From assembly GCF_963678635.1 (NCBI RefSeq), contig NC_087064.1, positions 57,608,338 to 57,672,337 on the forward strand: a stretch of 64,000 nucleotides of DNA. The letters are read 5' to 3'. Every line of letters starts with the position of its first letter. Within the stretch, counting starts at the first letter, position 1. The notes beneath the pieces are model-generated. The model was given only the letters and a program-made list of their open reading frames with translations. It did not search any database and had not been told where the DNA came from. The DNA comes from Symsagittifera roscoffensis (lineage: Eukaryota > Xenacoelomorpha > Acoela > Convolutidae). The position numbers and the translations under genes were made by a program. Below, piece by piece: positions 1 to 13,265 of the stretch.

Positions 1-1700
1 CTATATACCGCTCAATTTCACAGTTCCTTGATTCATTATGATAGTTTATGGGACCCCAAAATTTTAATTGAATCGCCTCGTCAGGCTCCCTCGTTTCTTG
101 ATTTTTTCCTGTGTCTTCCTTGGTGCATATAGTTATAGGGTTTTTAACCGCGAGCGTACATTCTGTACAATTCTGGGCCATTGACACAATATTTCTATGG
201 ATAAATGGGAACGCGCATCCCTTACTCTCCCGGTTGTTATTATTGGAGCCTGTTTTTACTGCCTTGCGTAACGTATTCCGGATGACGAGCTTTTCATTTA
301 TCCACAAACAATTGTCACAAGCGTGGAAGTCGTTTACAAGTTAGGAGCAATACTAATTTATAGCTTTAATTTTGAAGCAAAATCGAGTTCCTTGGTCTTG
401 ACCATTTCATAAATTGCTTGAATTTGAGGGTGGGAAGCATATTGTGATTCAATAAATCGAAGATTGAGTAATTCGGGACGTGCTTTTTTTGGAGAATATT
501 TTAGTTTCTGGGAATGATGGGCTTAATTCGATTCGAGAGGTCTAATGAGGATAAGATTCTTTTTTATTTGCTGAAGGGGTTAAAGGTAATGTGTTTATCT
601 AATTCTCTTACCTCCTCGTCGTGGCTAATTTCAATGCTAGGGTGTCTTTCAAAGAATTTTCTACTTTTCTAAACAATTTCTCCAATTCTCGGACGTATTG
701 TGATTTATTGTTAGCTCCTGCATAACAATTTTTAGAATTTTTGATTGCCCCAGCTAAATTAGAGTTTTTTTCGCGTGGCTTTTGATTTATGCAAATTCCT
801 GCCTTGTGATTGTACTGCTTGATAATTCTGCCTACATAATTTGCATAATCTCGTTTGATTGGCTACTATTTGCTCGCTGGCGATTTTGTGTAAGTTAGTG
901 TCCGAGCCTTCAAATATTTTACTATTAAACCCGAGGGCGCAATGAGTTGACTTTATTTCCACTACCGTGAACATGCTATTGTAAATTGAAATTGAACTTG
1001 CTTCGCTATTTGGGTTTCGGGAGAGATAATATGCTAATCTGACCTTAGCCCCCTAGTTTGCGCTCCACCTCGAAATCGAATATTATTAGACGAGCGAGCG
1101 TTCTTTTTAGCCGGCTGAACATCGTTTGATTTTTCTTTTTGTTGCCCTTCAATACCGATACAAGGTCTGTGTATTCGGTTACGAATTGAAACTTTTGCCC
1201 AGGAATTTTTGCCAGTTTTTGGCCTATTGACAAAAAAATACTCTGTGCCCCTCACACTATCACGAGCTTTTTGAGTATTTGTCGAGTATTTTTGAGCTCA
1301 TTTGTCGATTATTTTTTCTCGGAGTCATTTACATAGCGTGAGGCGAACTATATTGGCCGCCAAACCTTCAACCAAACTGTTCTAGGACTCCTCCTAGGGA
1401 ATTATTACTAAGGTTCCTTATATCCTTATGGACATCGAAATGTTTGAGTTCAACTGTATTTGCCACTTGGCATTTTAAGTTCTCAAAAATGCGGCTTGGC
1501 ATTCCTTTGTCTACCGGAAGTCGTTTTTCTTGCTTAGTAGTGGCTGCAACGGTGCTGATATTTCAGCTAGTTTTAGGAGCAAATTGTGCAATCTAGGTGT
1601 CGGCACTTGTTCCTCTTAAAGCAGATTGCCATAATGAGATAGGCTCCTGAGAATTCGTGCTGTGATGTCACCAATTTAACCTCACCAAACGTTCGTGCTG
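1..1700. other. Intergenic, no supported gene
   Basis: Only short open frames of low complexity are present. Because a gypsy-type gag fragment lies just above on the minus strand, the decayed pol part of that element would be expected here, but I could not recognise protease or reverse transcriptase motifs. Confidence 0.4.
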
Positions 1701-2500
1701 TAATGTCCCGTCATTCATGTTGTCCGAATCGAACGGTTCATCGTTCTCCTGTAATTCGATCGTACATATCGACAATCTCCTCCCCGACTGCTTTTCTTTG
1801 CGCTGCAAGTCCTTTTGGAGTGTCCCACTCTATTGCAAAAAATGCATGTAACTCTTTTGGCTGCGCATATTTGTTGATGTGTTCCCTCGTTAATCCTCGT
1901 TTGTCGCAGTTATAGCATCTGCGATCCCCTGTAGTAGTTCCCCCTATGAAATTGTCCTCTCCCTTGGAATGAGCCGCGTCCTCGACCTCGGTTGATTCTA
2001 TATCAGCCTCTTATCGTCGCTAGCGGTTCCGTCGTGATCTGTAGTCCACCGCCGCCCGTCGATTTGCTTGCAGCTGTTGAAACATACACCTTTGCGTACG
2101 CCAGCGCTATTCGGTAAAACTCCTCCGGTATTTTTATATTCTGCAAAATTCATTTTGGGCTTCGCGGTTCGTCATGTTCACGACAAACAGATCTTCCAAA
2201 ATTCGTTTCTCCAGCGTTCCGAAATTGCACCTTATCGCGCGACCGCTCAGTACTGAGCGAAATTGCTCCAGTGTTTTGCCGATTTGTTGTTTTTGTGACA
2301 GTAATTGAAACACCTCGTAGATCTCCTTTTTTGCCCTGTTTAAGTTCTCCTTCTATCGCCTCGAGTACCCTTGGATAACGGGAGACTGCCAGATCTAAGT
2401 GCGGTCTCCTTTTTTCCAATTCATCCTGACCTTTTTCATCAAAAAAGTACTGACCTGAGATTAATGTTTGCTCTGATTCTACTCTTTTCTCACCGTTCAC
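1700..2500 (-). pseudogene. Ty3/gypsy-like gag fragment, frame-broken
   Basis: Gag (nucleocapsid/capsid) remnant of a Ty3/gypsy-type LTR retrotransposon. At about 2150-2400 a minus-strand frame shows the gag pattern LEQFRSVL followed by RAIRCNFG and an IL-DLFVVNMTNREAQ stretch, as in gypsy gags where a Cys-Phe-Gly precedes the R-D-hydrophobic run. Further on lie zinc-knuckle remains: CYNCDKRG at about 1894-1917 and a complete CCHC box, CIFCNRVGHSKRTC, at 1805-1846 in another frame. The frame changes between these parts, so no intact protein can be made. The 5' end and LTR were not found. Assignment to gypsy rather than another LTR family is inference from the gag pattern. Confidence 0.55.
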
Positions 2501-4291
2501 GTCCGTCGGCAGAATTAAAACTTTGTTGGGTTAATGGCAAGTTTTGAAACCATTCCCCAGTGGAAACTTTTTTTCTATAATCTCACAGCGTTGATGTTTC
2601 GGTTGCCAAAAAGACGTAATCCCGAGTGGGTTCTTCCCCCCACTTTGGCCGCCATGCTGTGCATGCGTCATGTTAAAAAAGCTGATTCGGTACGTTGAAT
2701 TAAATCCGAAATTTTAGCTACTTAAGTGTATCTGTGATCGAAAGGATAATGGTTTAGAGGTCAACCGTCAGTGTCAGACACTCCGAAGAGTAGTATATAC
2801 TAACGATGGTTAGCAATGAAGGAGGACAGAATGATTGACAGCAATGATAGACATGTGAATTGAACTTGAATGATTAATTTTAACGACTATAACTGTCGAC
2901 CCTGCCGACTCCATTTGTACCCTTTAGAGATATCCGCTTCTGGCTCACTGACCACTTTGGCGCCAATAAAAACTTATTTTGAGAGAGGAGCGCGCGCCCG
3001 AATAACATGATTTTATGACCTAAACACTTTTCTAAAAAGTGTCTAAATATGCCTTTTTTGGTCAGTTCTTTTTTTAAATTTTGCCTGGGGGCCGGAAAAT
3101 TTGGCCATAATAGGGTCTTTATAGTGATTTGAGGGAGGTTAGAAAATCAATTTGGTTGACTTTCAAAAAAGCCCCCTCGAGAAAATCTTAGACACGCCCC
3201 TGTCCACGTCCCTTGTAAGACCACAAAAATTGTTAAACGGCTTTTAGGACGACGTGACAAAAATGTGATCCTAAATTGATCATAAATTCAGGTGTGTAAA
3301 TACGGAATTTGCAATTTCGGTAAATTGAGATTCATTGACTGTTTGATAAAACTCCCAAAAACACCACAGACAAACTTGTTTATTAAGAAACTTTGCTTCG
3401 CTCTTCTGAAAAAACTCAAAATTAATATCTGAGATAGCTGATATCTGCGATAAAAACCAGCGCAGTCCTTATTTAAAATAAATCGTGTTTCGGATATAGG
3501 TAATAACCACTCGTATACAACGTAACCAATTGACCGTATTCAATTATACTACACTGTTTGACTGTAACGAACCTCATTAGAGATTAAGATTGGGCTTTCA
3601 CTAACCCCGCTCTGATAAATTAAGGACCATCAAGCGCAGACCACTCATGAAACTCATCTGCCCTAGTTTTTTCCGAAAAACGAGGTTACGAGTGGTGATA
3701 AGTTGTTACCAGAGTTCTAGTAGCAAAAAAGGGGCGCATTAATGTTAAAACAGTAGTCGAAACTCTACGCAATAATGTTTACAGCATAAAAGATTTAGAA
3801 GTTTTACACACCAAATTGTTATGTGCCAGTTATTTTTTTTTTTTGCACAAAAATAGCTCGCTTAGAGAGAGTTGAAATAACTCAGTTCAATTGAAGAGGA
3901 AATTATTTGCAAAAGAGCTTCATGATTTGACCTGTGGTCATTATGCCGAAAATGGGCGTTACTTTTGGGGTTTACTTACAACTGAGATTGTTTCTACGAG
4001 CATACTTGCAAAGAAATGGGCAAATTCTTTCCACTTTGGCCAATTAATTTTTCCGTGGAACGACAAAAGAACGGTAGAAAGGGAAAACTCAGCCCATTTA
4101 TTAACCATTTCAAACAAATTTTTGAGAATGACAAACAAATTTATCCCCAAAATATACGGAAAAATACTAATTGTTCTTTTTCAATGGAGTGAAGCGCAAA
4201 AATTTGAACACAACAAATTTATCCACAAATAGCCTATTTTTCCAACCTAATCGCAAATAAAGGTGCTCATTTTTCGTTAAAAACTTTGCGA
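2501..4291. other. Intergenic, no supported gene
   Basis: AT-rich sequence with a few short open frames (for example 3891-4232 plus) that show no recognisable domain and have the composition of non-coding DNA. Confidence 0.4.
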
Positions 4292-4617
4292 CTTCAAATC
4301 TGGCAAAGGTTTGCTTAATAACCTTGTATTTTTGTATCTAACTTATTGTTGATTGTAGGCCATTTCCATGTTTGAGTTTTAGTTTTTAATTTTTATGATT
4401 TTTTGAGACCTGTAATAATTCTTCAGAACTAAGTTAAATACCGATTTTCAAAACAGTGGAATCAAAAAAGAGACTGCCCGCTGTGTATTTGTATATTCAG
4501 CAAAAAAAAAACGTTACATTGTTTCACTTTACCGGACGTTCTGCGACCTTTAAAAAGTTCAATGGCAGGGAATTTTTGACCCATTTAATCGAATTATTTT
4601 CAAATCCAAGATTCAGC

Positions 4618-4625
4618 ATGCGATC
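4618..4625. repeat. 8-bp target-site duplication of hAT MITE (left)
   Basis: ATGCGATC, repeated exactly at 5056-5063 on the other side of the 4626-5055 element. An 8-bp duplication is the hAT superfamily signature. Confidence 0.85.
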
Positions 4626-5055
4626 CAGGGGCGGATCTAGGATTTTCTCGAGGGGGGGCGGATTTTCGAAAAAATTTCCAAAATTTTGACGACCTTTTTT
4701 TTTTTTTAGGTCGACCAAATTGATTTTTCGAGCTCTCCCCAAGCACTGTTTTGCGCCTATTTTGGCAAAATTTTCTGCGCCGCAGGCAAATTTTTGAAAA
4801 AACAGTAAAAAAAAAGCCGTTTTTGGGCACTTTTTGAAAAATTTTGACAAAAAAAATTGCTTTTTTTTGGCGCGCGCTCCCCCTCAAAGTTAGTATATAT
4901 TGGCGCCTAAGGCGCCTTTAGAAAAATTTTAGGGTCGGTCCGCCAAAAATGGATTTCTGAAAAAGTATCAAAGGGGGGACCCTTTGGGTCGGCAGGGGGT
5001 CGAATCCCTGAGGGGGGGAGGCGTCCGCCCCCCGCCCCCCCTAAATCCGCCCCTG
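4626..5055. mobile_element. hAT-type non-autonomous element (MITE), 430 bp
   Basis: Terminal inverted repeats CAGGGGCGGATCTAGG at the left and TAAATCCGCCCCTG at the right, flanked by a perfect 8-bp duplication. The ends are G/C-rich and the interior AT-rich; there is no transposase. Open frames inside are chance frames. Further family members lie at 6824-7254 and 22723-23157, with remnants near 12075-12408, 17260-17600, 18650-18975 and 28261-28547. Confidence 0.88.
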
Positions 5056-6489
5056 ATGCGATCAAAAAACACTATCTGATACTATCCCCTTCATGACCTG
5101 CTACGTCCTAATTTTGTAGAAAAGAGTTTTAGAAATTGTCAAATTTGGAAACTTCGATAGTTTTTTAGAAATTTTTTCTTTTCTTCGAAAATTACCGAGC
5201 CGAATCATATGTTAGACCTTTTATCGAAAGAATAGTTTATTAGTTTTTGGTACCGCCTTTTCAAAAGAAAAATGTATTGCCTGAAAACGTACAATTTAAT
5301 ATTGCTTTTTTGTGGAGTTTTGGATTTTTTTTCGAAACCTACCCTGTCAAATAAGAGATGGAAAGTTCAACAGAAAAAAACAGAAGTGAAAATTACTCGC
5401 TGCATGAGAATTTTGCCGAGACTTTGGTGTCTCGGCACGCCTAAATTTGCCGTAAATTTTGTCAAAATTTACCCAGTCAAATCTAAGATAATAGTTTTAA
5501 ATAAAAAGGTGCTAAGGAATGTAATCTGTCATAAAGAGTTCAATCGACTGCTCAAGCTGTAAAATTATCCCCCTGCATAAGCGAAGTTTTCAACTTTGGC
5601 AAAGAATCCGCTATGGATTAAACATTTATCTGATTATGGCACACTTTTGCACTGTTTAAAAACTTCTGCCAATTGTAGTTTTTTTTTCAAAAGAAAATTT
5701 TCTTGTAAATTTTTAAAATAACAGATTTCTGAATTGCTTTTGAATTTTTCAATAAAAGACAATTATTGCGATCAACAAAGATGTTTGGTTTTTCAAAAAT
5801 ACAGTAAAGAAAAAATAGCCGCGGTTATAGTTTTAAAGAAAATTGCTAATTGATTTTAGAACTGAGATTTTTTTGAAATTTTAAGGCTAGGGTTTTTGCT
5901 AATTATTCTCTAATTTTTCTCTAATTAACGAGCGCTCGCGTTAGGTATTTTTAATAATTAGGCAAATTGTATTAACTTAGTCGTGCTGAAATGTTGCAAA
6001 TAAGAATTCAGGCAGACCAATAATGACAAAAAGTGCGGATTTGAGAAACCACTAAATGATCAAAAGTAGATAAATACTGTGTTTATATGAAAGATTGTAA
6101 AAATCATCCGATCTTTATATTTTACTTTGGTCTAAAAACAAATCAATAATGAAAGCATATTAAAAACGTCAAAGCAATATTGCTTTCCTGAACTTGATTC
6201 TAAAATGTGTTAGATCTGGAATTTTTTTTGTAAGAGAGTGTTGTTTGAAAATTGCCATTTTGACCAATTTGCTCAAAGTCTGTCAGCTTCAAGTAGGAAA
6301 TCAGAACAACCAGGGCAGTTTTTTTTTTTTGCTGAGATTTTTTTTAAAGTGGTGTAAACTAATTGGTGATTGTTATTGATGGCAACCCGAATCACAAAAA
6401 AAACAGATCCATTTGAAATTATTGGTTTGAAATTAGGAAAGAGACCATCAGGTTTCTAAAAAAAATAAAAACTATCAGAGCTTTGAAAC

Positions 6490-8688
6490 CTTCAAATCTG
6501 GCAAAGGTTTGCTTAATAACCTTGTATTTTTGTATCTAACTTATTGTTGATTGTAGGCCATTTCCATGTTTGAGTTTTAGTTTTTAATTTTTATGATTTT
6601 TTGAGACCTGTAATAATTCTTCAGAACTAAGTTAAATACCGATTTTCAAAACAGTGGAATCAAAAAAGAGACTGCCCGCTGTGTATTTGTATATTCAGCA
6701 AAAAAAAAACGTTACATTGTTTCACTTTACCGGACGTTCTGCGACCTTTAAAAAGTTCAATGGCAGGGAATTTTTGACCCATTTAATCGAATTATTTTCA
6801 AATCCAAGATTCAGCATGCGATCCAGGGGCGGATCTAGGATTTTCTCGAGGGGGGGCGGATTTTCGAAAAAATTTCCAAAATTTTGACGACCTTTTTTTT
6901 TTTTTAGGTCGACCAAATTGATTTTTCGAGCTCTCCCCAAGCACTGTTTTGCGCCTATTTTGGCAAAATTTTCTGCGCCGCAGGCAAATTTTTGAAAAAA
7001 CAGTAAAAAAAAAGCCGTTTTTGGGCACTTTTTGAAAAATTTTGACAAAAAAAATTGCTTTTTTTTGGCGCGCGCTCCCCCTCAAAGTTAGTATATATTG
7101 GCGCCTAAGGCGCCTTTAGAAAAATTTTAGGGTCGGTCCGCCAAAAATGGATTTCTGAAAAAGTATCAAAGGGGGGACCCTTTGGGTCGGCAGGGGGTCG
7201 AATCCCTGAGGGGGGGAGGCGTCCGCCCCCCCGCCCCCCCTAAATCCGCCCCTGATGCGATCAAAAAACACTATCTGATACTATCCCCTTCATGACCTGC
7301 TACGTCCTAATTTTGTAGAAAAGAGTTTTAGAAATTGTCAAATTTGGAAACTTCGATAGTTTTTTAGAAATTTTTTCTTTTCTTCGAAAATTACCGAGCC
7401 GAATCATATGTTAGACCTTTTATCGAAAGAATAGTTTATTAGTTTTTGGTACCGCCTTTTCAAAAGAAAAATGTATTGCCTGAAAACGTACAATTTAATA
7501 TTGCTTTTTTGTGGAGTTTTGGATTTTTTTTCGAAACCTACCCTGTCAAATAAGAGATGGAAAGTTCAACAGAAAAAAACAGAAGTGAAAATTACTCGCT
7601 GCATGAGAATTTTGCCGAGACTTTGGTGTCTCGGCACGCCTAAATTTGCCGTAAATTTTGTCAAAATTTACCCAGTCAAATCTAAGATAATAGTTTTAAA
7701 TAAAAAGGTGCTAAGGAATGTAATCTGTCATAAAGAGTTCAATCGACTGCTCAAGCTGTAAAATTATCCCCCTGCATAAGCGAAGTTTTCAACTTTGGCA
7801 AAGAATCCGCTATGGATTAAACATTTATCTGATTATGGCACACTTTTGCACTGTTTAAAAACTTCTGCCAATTGTAGTTTTTTTTTCAAAAGAAAATTTT
7901 CTTGTAAATTTTTAAAATAACAGATTTCTGAATTGCTTTTGAATTTTTCAATAAAAGACAATTATTGCGATCAACAAAGATGTTTGGTTTTTCAAAAATA
8001 CAGTAAAGAAAAAATAGCCGCGGTTATAGTTTTAAAGAAAATTGCTAATTGATTTTAGAACTGAGATTTTTTTGAAATTTTAAGGCTAGGGTTTTTGCTA
8101 ATTATTCTCTAATTTTTCTCTAATTAACGAGCGCTCGCGTTAGGTATTTTTAATAATTAGGCAAATTGTATTAACTTAGTCGTGCTGAAATGTTGCAAAT
8201 AAGAATTCAGGCAGACCAATAATGACAAAAAGTGCGGATTTGAGAAACCACTAAATGATCAAAAGTAGATAAATACTGTGTTTATATGAAAGATTGTAAA
8301 AATCATCCGATCTTTATATTTTACTTTGGTCTAAAAACAAATCAATAATGAAAGCATATTAAAAACGTCAAAGCAATATTGCTTTCCTGAACTTGATTCT
8401 AAAATGTGTTAGATCTGGAATTTTTTTTGTAAGAGAGTGTTGTTTGAAAATTGCCACTTTGACCAATTTGCTCAAAGTCTGTCAGCTTCAAGTAGGAAAT
8501 CAGAACAACCAGGGCAGTTTTTTTTTCGTGCTGAGATTTTTTTTAAAGTGGTGTAAACTAATTGGTGATTGTTATTGATGGCAACCCGAATCACAAAAAA
8601 AACAGATCCATTTGAAATTATTGGTTTGAAATTAGGAAAGAGACCATCAGGTTTCTAAAAAAAAATAAAAACTATCAGAGCTTTGAAA
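6490..8688 (+). repeat. 2.2-kb tandem direct duplication, copy 2
   Basis: Second copy of the 4292-6489 unit, about 2,199 bp. Differences from copy 1 include one extra C in each of two C runs near 7225-7240 and substitutions near 8455 and 8527. Confidence 0.9.
6824..7254. mobile_element. hAT-type MITE, copy inside second tandem unit
   Basis: Same element as 4626-5055, with the same ATGCGATC duplication at 6816-6823 and 7255-7262. Sharing the target duplication shows that the MITE was already present when the 2.2-kb block was duplicated. Confidence 0.88.
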
Positions 8689-9015
8689 CCTAACTGAATC
8701 AAATATAAAACCAGCTGTCAAAGCAAATAAAAAAACACTTAAAATATATTGCCTCCTCGAGCCTGATTCTAATAAGGTGTAGACCTGGGATCGTTTTTTA
8801 TGGAAGTATGTTGTTTCAAAATCGCCAATATGACCAGTTTACTCTAGAATAATTAGTGCAAAATTTTTAAAAGAAAAATGTTAAAAAACAAACAGCGATA
8901 ATTCAAATGAAATTCTGCTAGTTTTTATTGACTTTTAGGTAATATCAACGCGTTACGATCTAAGATTATTCTGATTGGTAAAAGTTTTCTCAAGTTTTGT
9001 GTTTGCTCCACCCTT

Positions 9016-9216
9016 CATTACGAGGCCAAACTGTGCATTTTGTGCATTTTAAGCGGATTCCGCAACAAGGACGCTCACTTTGTTCTTCTTTTGTTCTTTC
9101 ATTTCTTTGATCGCTCCGACAAAATTTTAACATGTTTAAAGACTTGTCTATGGAATCCAGGAACATACAGACACAAAATTGTGCGCCTATCCAGTGCACA
9201 GTTTGGCCTCGTAATG
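9016..9216. mobile_element. Foldback MITE, about 201 bp
   Basis: Both ends carry CATTACGAGGCCAAACTGTG in inverted orientation (9016-9037 and 9195-9216). The short open frames inside are on opposite strands and have no domain. A truncated second copy in the opposite orientation lies at 34580-34749, directly against the left end of the Polinton. Confidence 0.8.
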
Positions 9217-11319
9217 TTTGAAGTTTTTCAAAACAAACTCCTACAATTAGTGGTTATTACTGGCTTTTGAGGTCAATGCAAAAAACTAATTTTGAAAAAC
9301 TTTTTCTGTATCAAATTTTTCTCCGGTACCAAAAACACCCGATGCAAATTAAAAGCAATCGAATTATTTCTGGTTTTTTATACGAGCTATTTTAACTATT
9401 AAGCTCAAAAGGTAAGTTTAATTTTGCAAAACGAGCTATTTTGTGAGCTATTTCTTAACAATCGAGAGAGTTTTTGAGAATTTGTAAGCGGCGAACTCAT
9501 TCATTTCACAATGAATTGATGTAAGTTTTTTTGGTTTTAAAATACTTAAATTTAGTGTCCTAATTTATTATGGAAAGATCGAATGATGGAAAAAGAATTT
9601 CAGCCAAACAGTTATCGGATTTCAAAAATCTGAAAAATTTCAGGCCATTTGAAAAATTAAAAAACGTAGCAAGAAGTCTTATTCGACTTTTGCACGAATT
9701 GTACAGCAAAACCGATTGGCTGTACTGATAAAATTTTAACTTGTATTTTGTAGAAAAAAAATCATCAGCGAATACAAACGCTTAACGGTTCTGATAAGTT
9801 AAAACTTGTTCATCATTTCGTCCCTCCATCGTAAGATTAACTTCTGGACCCCAGTGATAAAGGTTTCATAATATACGGTTTTTCTTCCATGCGAAAAAAG
9901 TACTTGCATTAAACACCCGCAAGGACCACCCGCCGTGAAGACAAATCATAACACTTAGATATTGGCGTTATGAGTGGTTCATAAAACTAAAACAAAACTG
10001 CTCGTATCAGAGCAAAGCCCTGAATGTTCCGACTGCTTTGAAAGATTTACGGAGCAGTAAAAACATTTTTAAAATGAATGAAAAAAAAAATGTAACAAAA
10101 ATTGTCCCCCTCACGCCAATTTTGTGAAAATCATCCCCTCACACGACAAATAAAGTAAAAAAAAAGATAAAATTTGCTCCTTGAAGCAAATCATTTATTA
10201 ACTTGGAGCGATTTCTAAGACGGATTAAATCTCCGCTTACGCGAGAATAGCGCAAAATATATCGCGCATTGATTGTCCGAAATTGGCCAAAATGGCAATC
10301 TTTAAACCCGCATAACTTTACAAAAAGTAATCACAAGTGAATTTATTTTTTCAAATTTAAGCACAGGGCAACAAAACTTTTTGAATGATTTAAAAAATTC
10401 TGTCAAAAATGGCCATTTCAAAAAAACGAAATTTGTCTGAAAAACCCCCCTCCCCCCAGCACAAATATTCCGTTACTTTCGTATCGAAAGTCGGAACAAA
10501 ACGGAAAATTATAGATTCATCGAATATTTTTATACCAAAATACCCAAGGCGAAGTACCTCAAAATACAATCAATACATTCAGAGCTTTTCCTGGCAAAAG
10601 CTGTCTCAATGGTTAAATTGGGAAAAAACTCTATAAAACACCAAGTTTGAGTTAAATTAAAACACTTCTTATAAACTACAAACAGCAAAACAACAAATAT
10701 TATGTAATGGTTATAACACTGCAATAGCCAAAAAAGCAAACAAACAACTTGAAGATCTTCATTGATAAGGTCTGCTTATTTTTTGAGCAACACTAGTAGC
10801 CAAAATAGTCAAAACAAATAGCTTTCAAGGAACTGGTGAGATCTCTAATTATAGATTTTATTCTTTTGATATTTTTTTGCTTATTTTCATTTCACCTGAT
10901 TTTTTATACAAAAAAAAACTGATTTTGATGTGGTTTTGCAAATTTTCTTTTTTATTCTCGCGAATATTGTTTTACTAAGTTATGGGCGTTTGAAAGTTGC
11001 CAATAATAGAAATTCGGGACAAGGATCATTAGCGCGCAACTTATTCCAACCCATCACAGAGTATGCGGCAAGATAAAATAATGTGTTTTCTGCGAATCGC
11101 AGAGGAGCTATGAGTAGGCCTCAACAGCCCTGTCAAGGATAGTCCTTTAGTATTGTCTCCCACATTCAGGACTGTGTTATTTTGTTGAGCAAAGCGCTTT
11201 TTATTTGCGACTCAAGGCCGTTTTTCGCGTCTAGAACTTTCACGTGGGACCACTATTGCAGCCGAAATTTGACAGGCAGTGGTAGACCTGAATCTAATGT
11301 TCAAGTGAGAGCTCGTCCT
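9217..11319. other. Intergenic; diverged copy of the 1.35-kb repeat near 9990-10510
   Basis: No gene seen. The stretch starting ACTGCTCGTATCAGAGC near 9999 and ending at the CCGTTACTTTCGTA motif near 10470 is a diverged relative of the tandem repeat at 16357-19590. Confidence 0.5.
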
Positions 11320-11519
11320 NNNNNNNNNNNNNNNNNNNNNNNNNNNNNNNNNNNNNNNNNNNNNNNNNNNNNNNNNNNNNNNNNNNNNNNNNNNNNNNNN
11401 NNNNNNNNNNNNNNNNNNNNNNNNNNNNNNNNNNNNNNNNNNNNNNNNNNNNNNNNNNNNNNNNNNNNNNNNNNNNNNNNNNNNNNNNNNNNNNNNNNNN
11501 NNNNNNNNNNNNNNNNNNN
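11320..11519. other. Assembly gap of 200 N
   Basis: Exactly 200 undetermined bases, a typical scaffold placeholder. True length is unknown. Open frames crossing it are meaningless. Confidence 0.99.
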
Positions 11520-11778
11520 GGTACGCATTTTTGGTCTATGGATGTCAAATTGGGGGAAGGTTGAAAAAAGTTACTGAAAAATTCAATTGATTTACTTGCA
11601 CTTGAGAGCCGGCGTTTTTCCGTGCCATTTTTCCGAGCGAGTGATTTATAGATGCCCGTAAAAATTGGACTACTTAAATCACTCGCCCGTACATCAATTG
11701 AGTGCGAGTACATCTATTGAGTTTTTCAGCAAACGTTTTTTCCCCCAAGTTGACCTCTGCAGGCCAGAAATGCGTACC
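11520..11778. mobile_element. Foldback MITE, about 259 bp, abutting the gap
   Basis: Long imperfect inverted repeat. The left arm starts GGTACGCATTTTTGG and the right arm ends in the complement near 11768-11778. The arms stay complementary for roughly 100 bp each (TTGGGGGAA, TGAAAAA-TCAAT). No coding capacity. The gap falls exactly at its outer edge. Confidence 0.7.
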
Positions 11779-12074
11779 TTACCATTCCAATCCAGGACTG
11801 TATGAATGCTTCTGATATAATTTGCTCACTTAGATTTTTTTCACGCATGGTTTTCCCTGTGTATCCATAAACTTACCTTGGGCCTCCTTAAAATTACTTT
11901 ATCGCAGCCCATTGAGGTTGATGGAGTGCAATAAAGAATAAGGATCCTCCATCGAATCCTTTAAGAATAGGGACTCATGAGTTGAATAGAGTGTTCAGTT
12001 AGGAGTTAAATATTTAATTAAAAAAAAGTTTGACATCTTGAATACTTTCCGGAGTTTTATGCAAACAAAAAAAT

Positions 12075-12408
12075 CAGGGGCGACTCTAGTGGGTGACGCA
12101 CTTCCCTCAGAGATTCGACCCACTCACCAACCATAGGGCGTACCCTTTGGTTTTATTTTACGACATCCCTTTTTGGACGACCAATCTCAAAATTTTTCAA
12201 AAAACCCTGTTTTTGACCTGTCTTTTTTTGAAAAGTTTGCCCGTGACCCAAAAAATTTGGTCAAAATAGTGCTTTTATAGTGTTCTTGGAATGCATGGAA
12301 AATCAATTTGGTTGACTTTAAAACAGATCGAAAAAATCGACAAAAATTGTTTCAATAATTTTTTTGAAAACCTGCCCTACCCTCGAGAAAATCCTAGATC
12401 CGCTGCTG
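12075..12408. mobile_element. Diverged hAT-type MITE remnant
   Basis: Starts CAGGGGCGACTCTAG and ends AGATCCGCTGCTG, with interior segments shared with the 4626-5055 family in the opposite orientation. No target duplication is preserved. Confidence 0.6.
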
Positions 12409-13265
12409 AAACATGTCCAACTTTTTTTCAATTTGAATTTGAATTACTTTACCACAACGCCAAAAGCAATTTATTATGTTTGGAGGGAGATGCTAAAGAG
12501 CAGTACAGCTCATCGAGTATGATATCCTGGAGAGTAAAGAGAAGACAGCCAGCATCAACTCAACAAACAAATTAAATTAAGGGCTGAAGTTAAAAAACAG
12601 TTTATAGAGGTCCTGATCGTTTTTCAAGTAAATTTGAAAAAAAAACTGTTTATAGAATCTCAAACCGAATCTCAAATATCTCAAACTTGTGATATTTCAT
12701 GTATAGTAACAGGTATGAATTCATTTTGCTTAAAATAACTAAAAGCCTGCAAAATTTTAACTGTAAGCGATCTCTGGTTAGCGATAGCAGAAAATTTTGT
12801 CACTTTAATTACACCTTTCGCTTTGCTCCTGGTACATGGGCCACTTTTTTTGGAGTCAATCTGAGACAACAAAAAAACCATTTATTTTGTCCGATCGCAA
12901 TTCCGTGAACAAGTATTTGAACATCTCAGTGCAAGTGAAATCTAACTCGTGAAATTTAAAGTTTTGATATTTGCCTAAGAATAATTTGTAAGCACCTCCC
13001 AATAAATGCAACAGAGCTTCTAAATAAATATATGTAAAATTTTAAAAATCAAAATTACCTGAAATTTTTGTAAAATTGACTCTGACTTGATCTTTTTGTG
13101 CTACTTGCACGCTATCTGGCCGACTATTTTTTCATTTGCTAGCAATTTTGAATAATAACTATGAAAAAGTGATTGTTTTATATAATTAAATTTTTCAGAG
13201 ATGTTTTTGTTTCAAATCTGAGCATTTTTAAATGCTTTTTTTTCGTTTTTGAACAAAATATTTAC

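Larger units (their letters stand above)
4292..6489 (+). repeat. 2.2-kb tandem direct duplication, copy 1
   Basis: A 2,198-bp unit beginning CTTCAAATCTGGC is followed immediately by a second copy at 6490-8688. The copies differ only by a handful of bases, mainly homopolymer lengths. Short open frames recur at a fixed offset of 2198-2199. No domain is recognisable in them. Confidence 0.9.

Noticed and set aside
4456-5562. Repeated 77-108 aa open frames in the 2.2-kb unit
   Set aside because: They fall on a hAT MITE and low-complexity DNA; recurrence at a fixed offset reflects the tandem duplication, not conservation.
11182-11713. Open frames across the N gap
   Set aside because: The residues are undetermined and the frames exist only because N is not read as stop.
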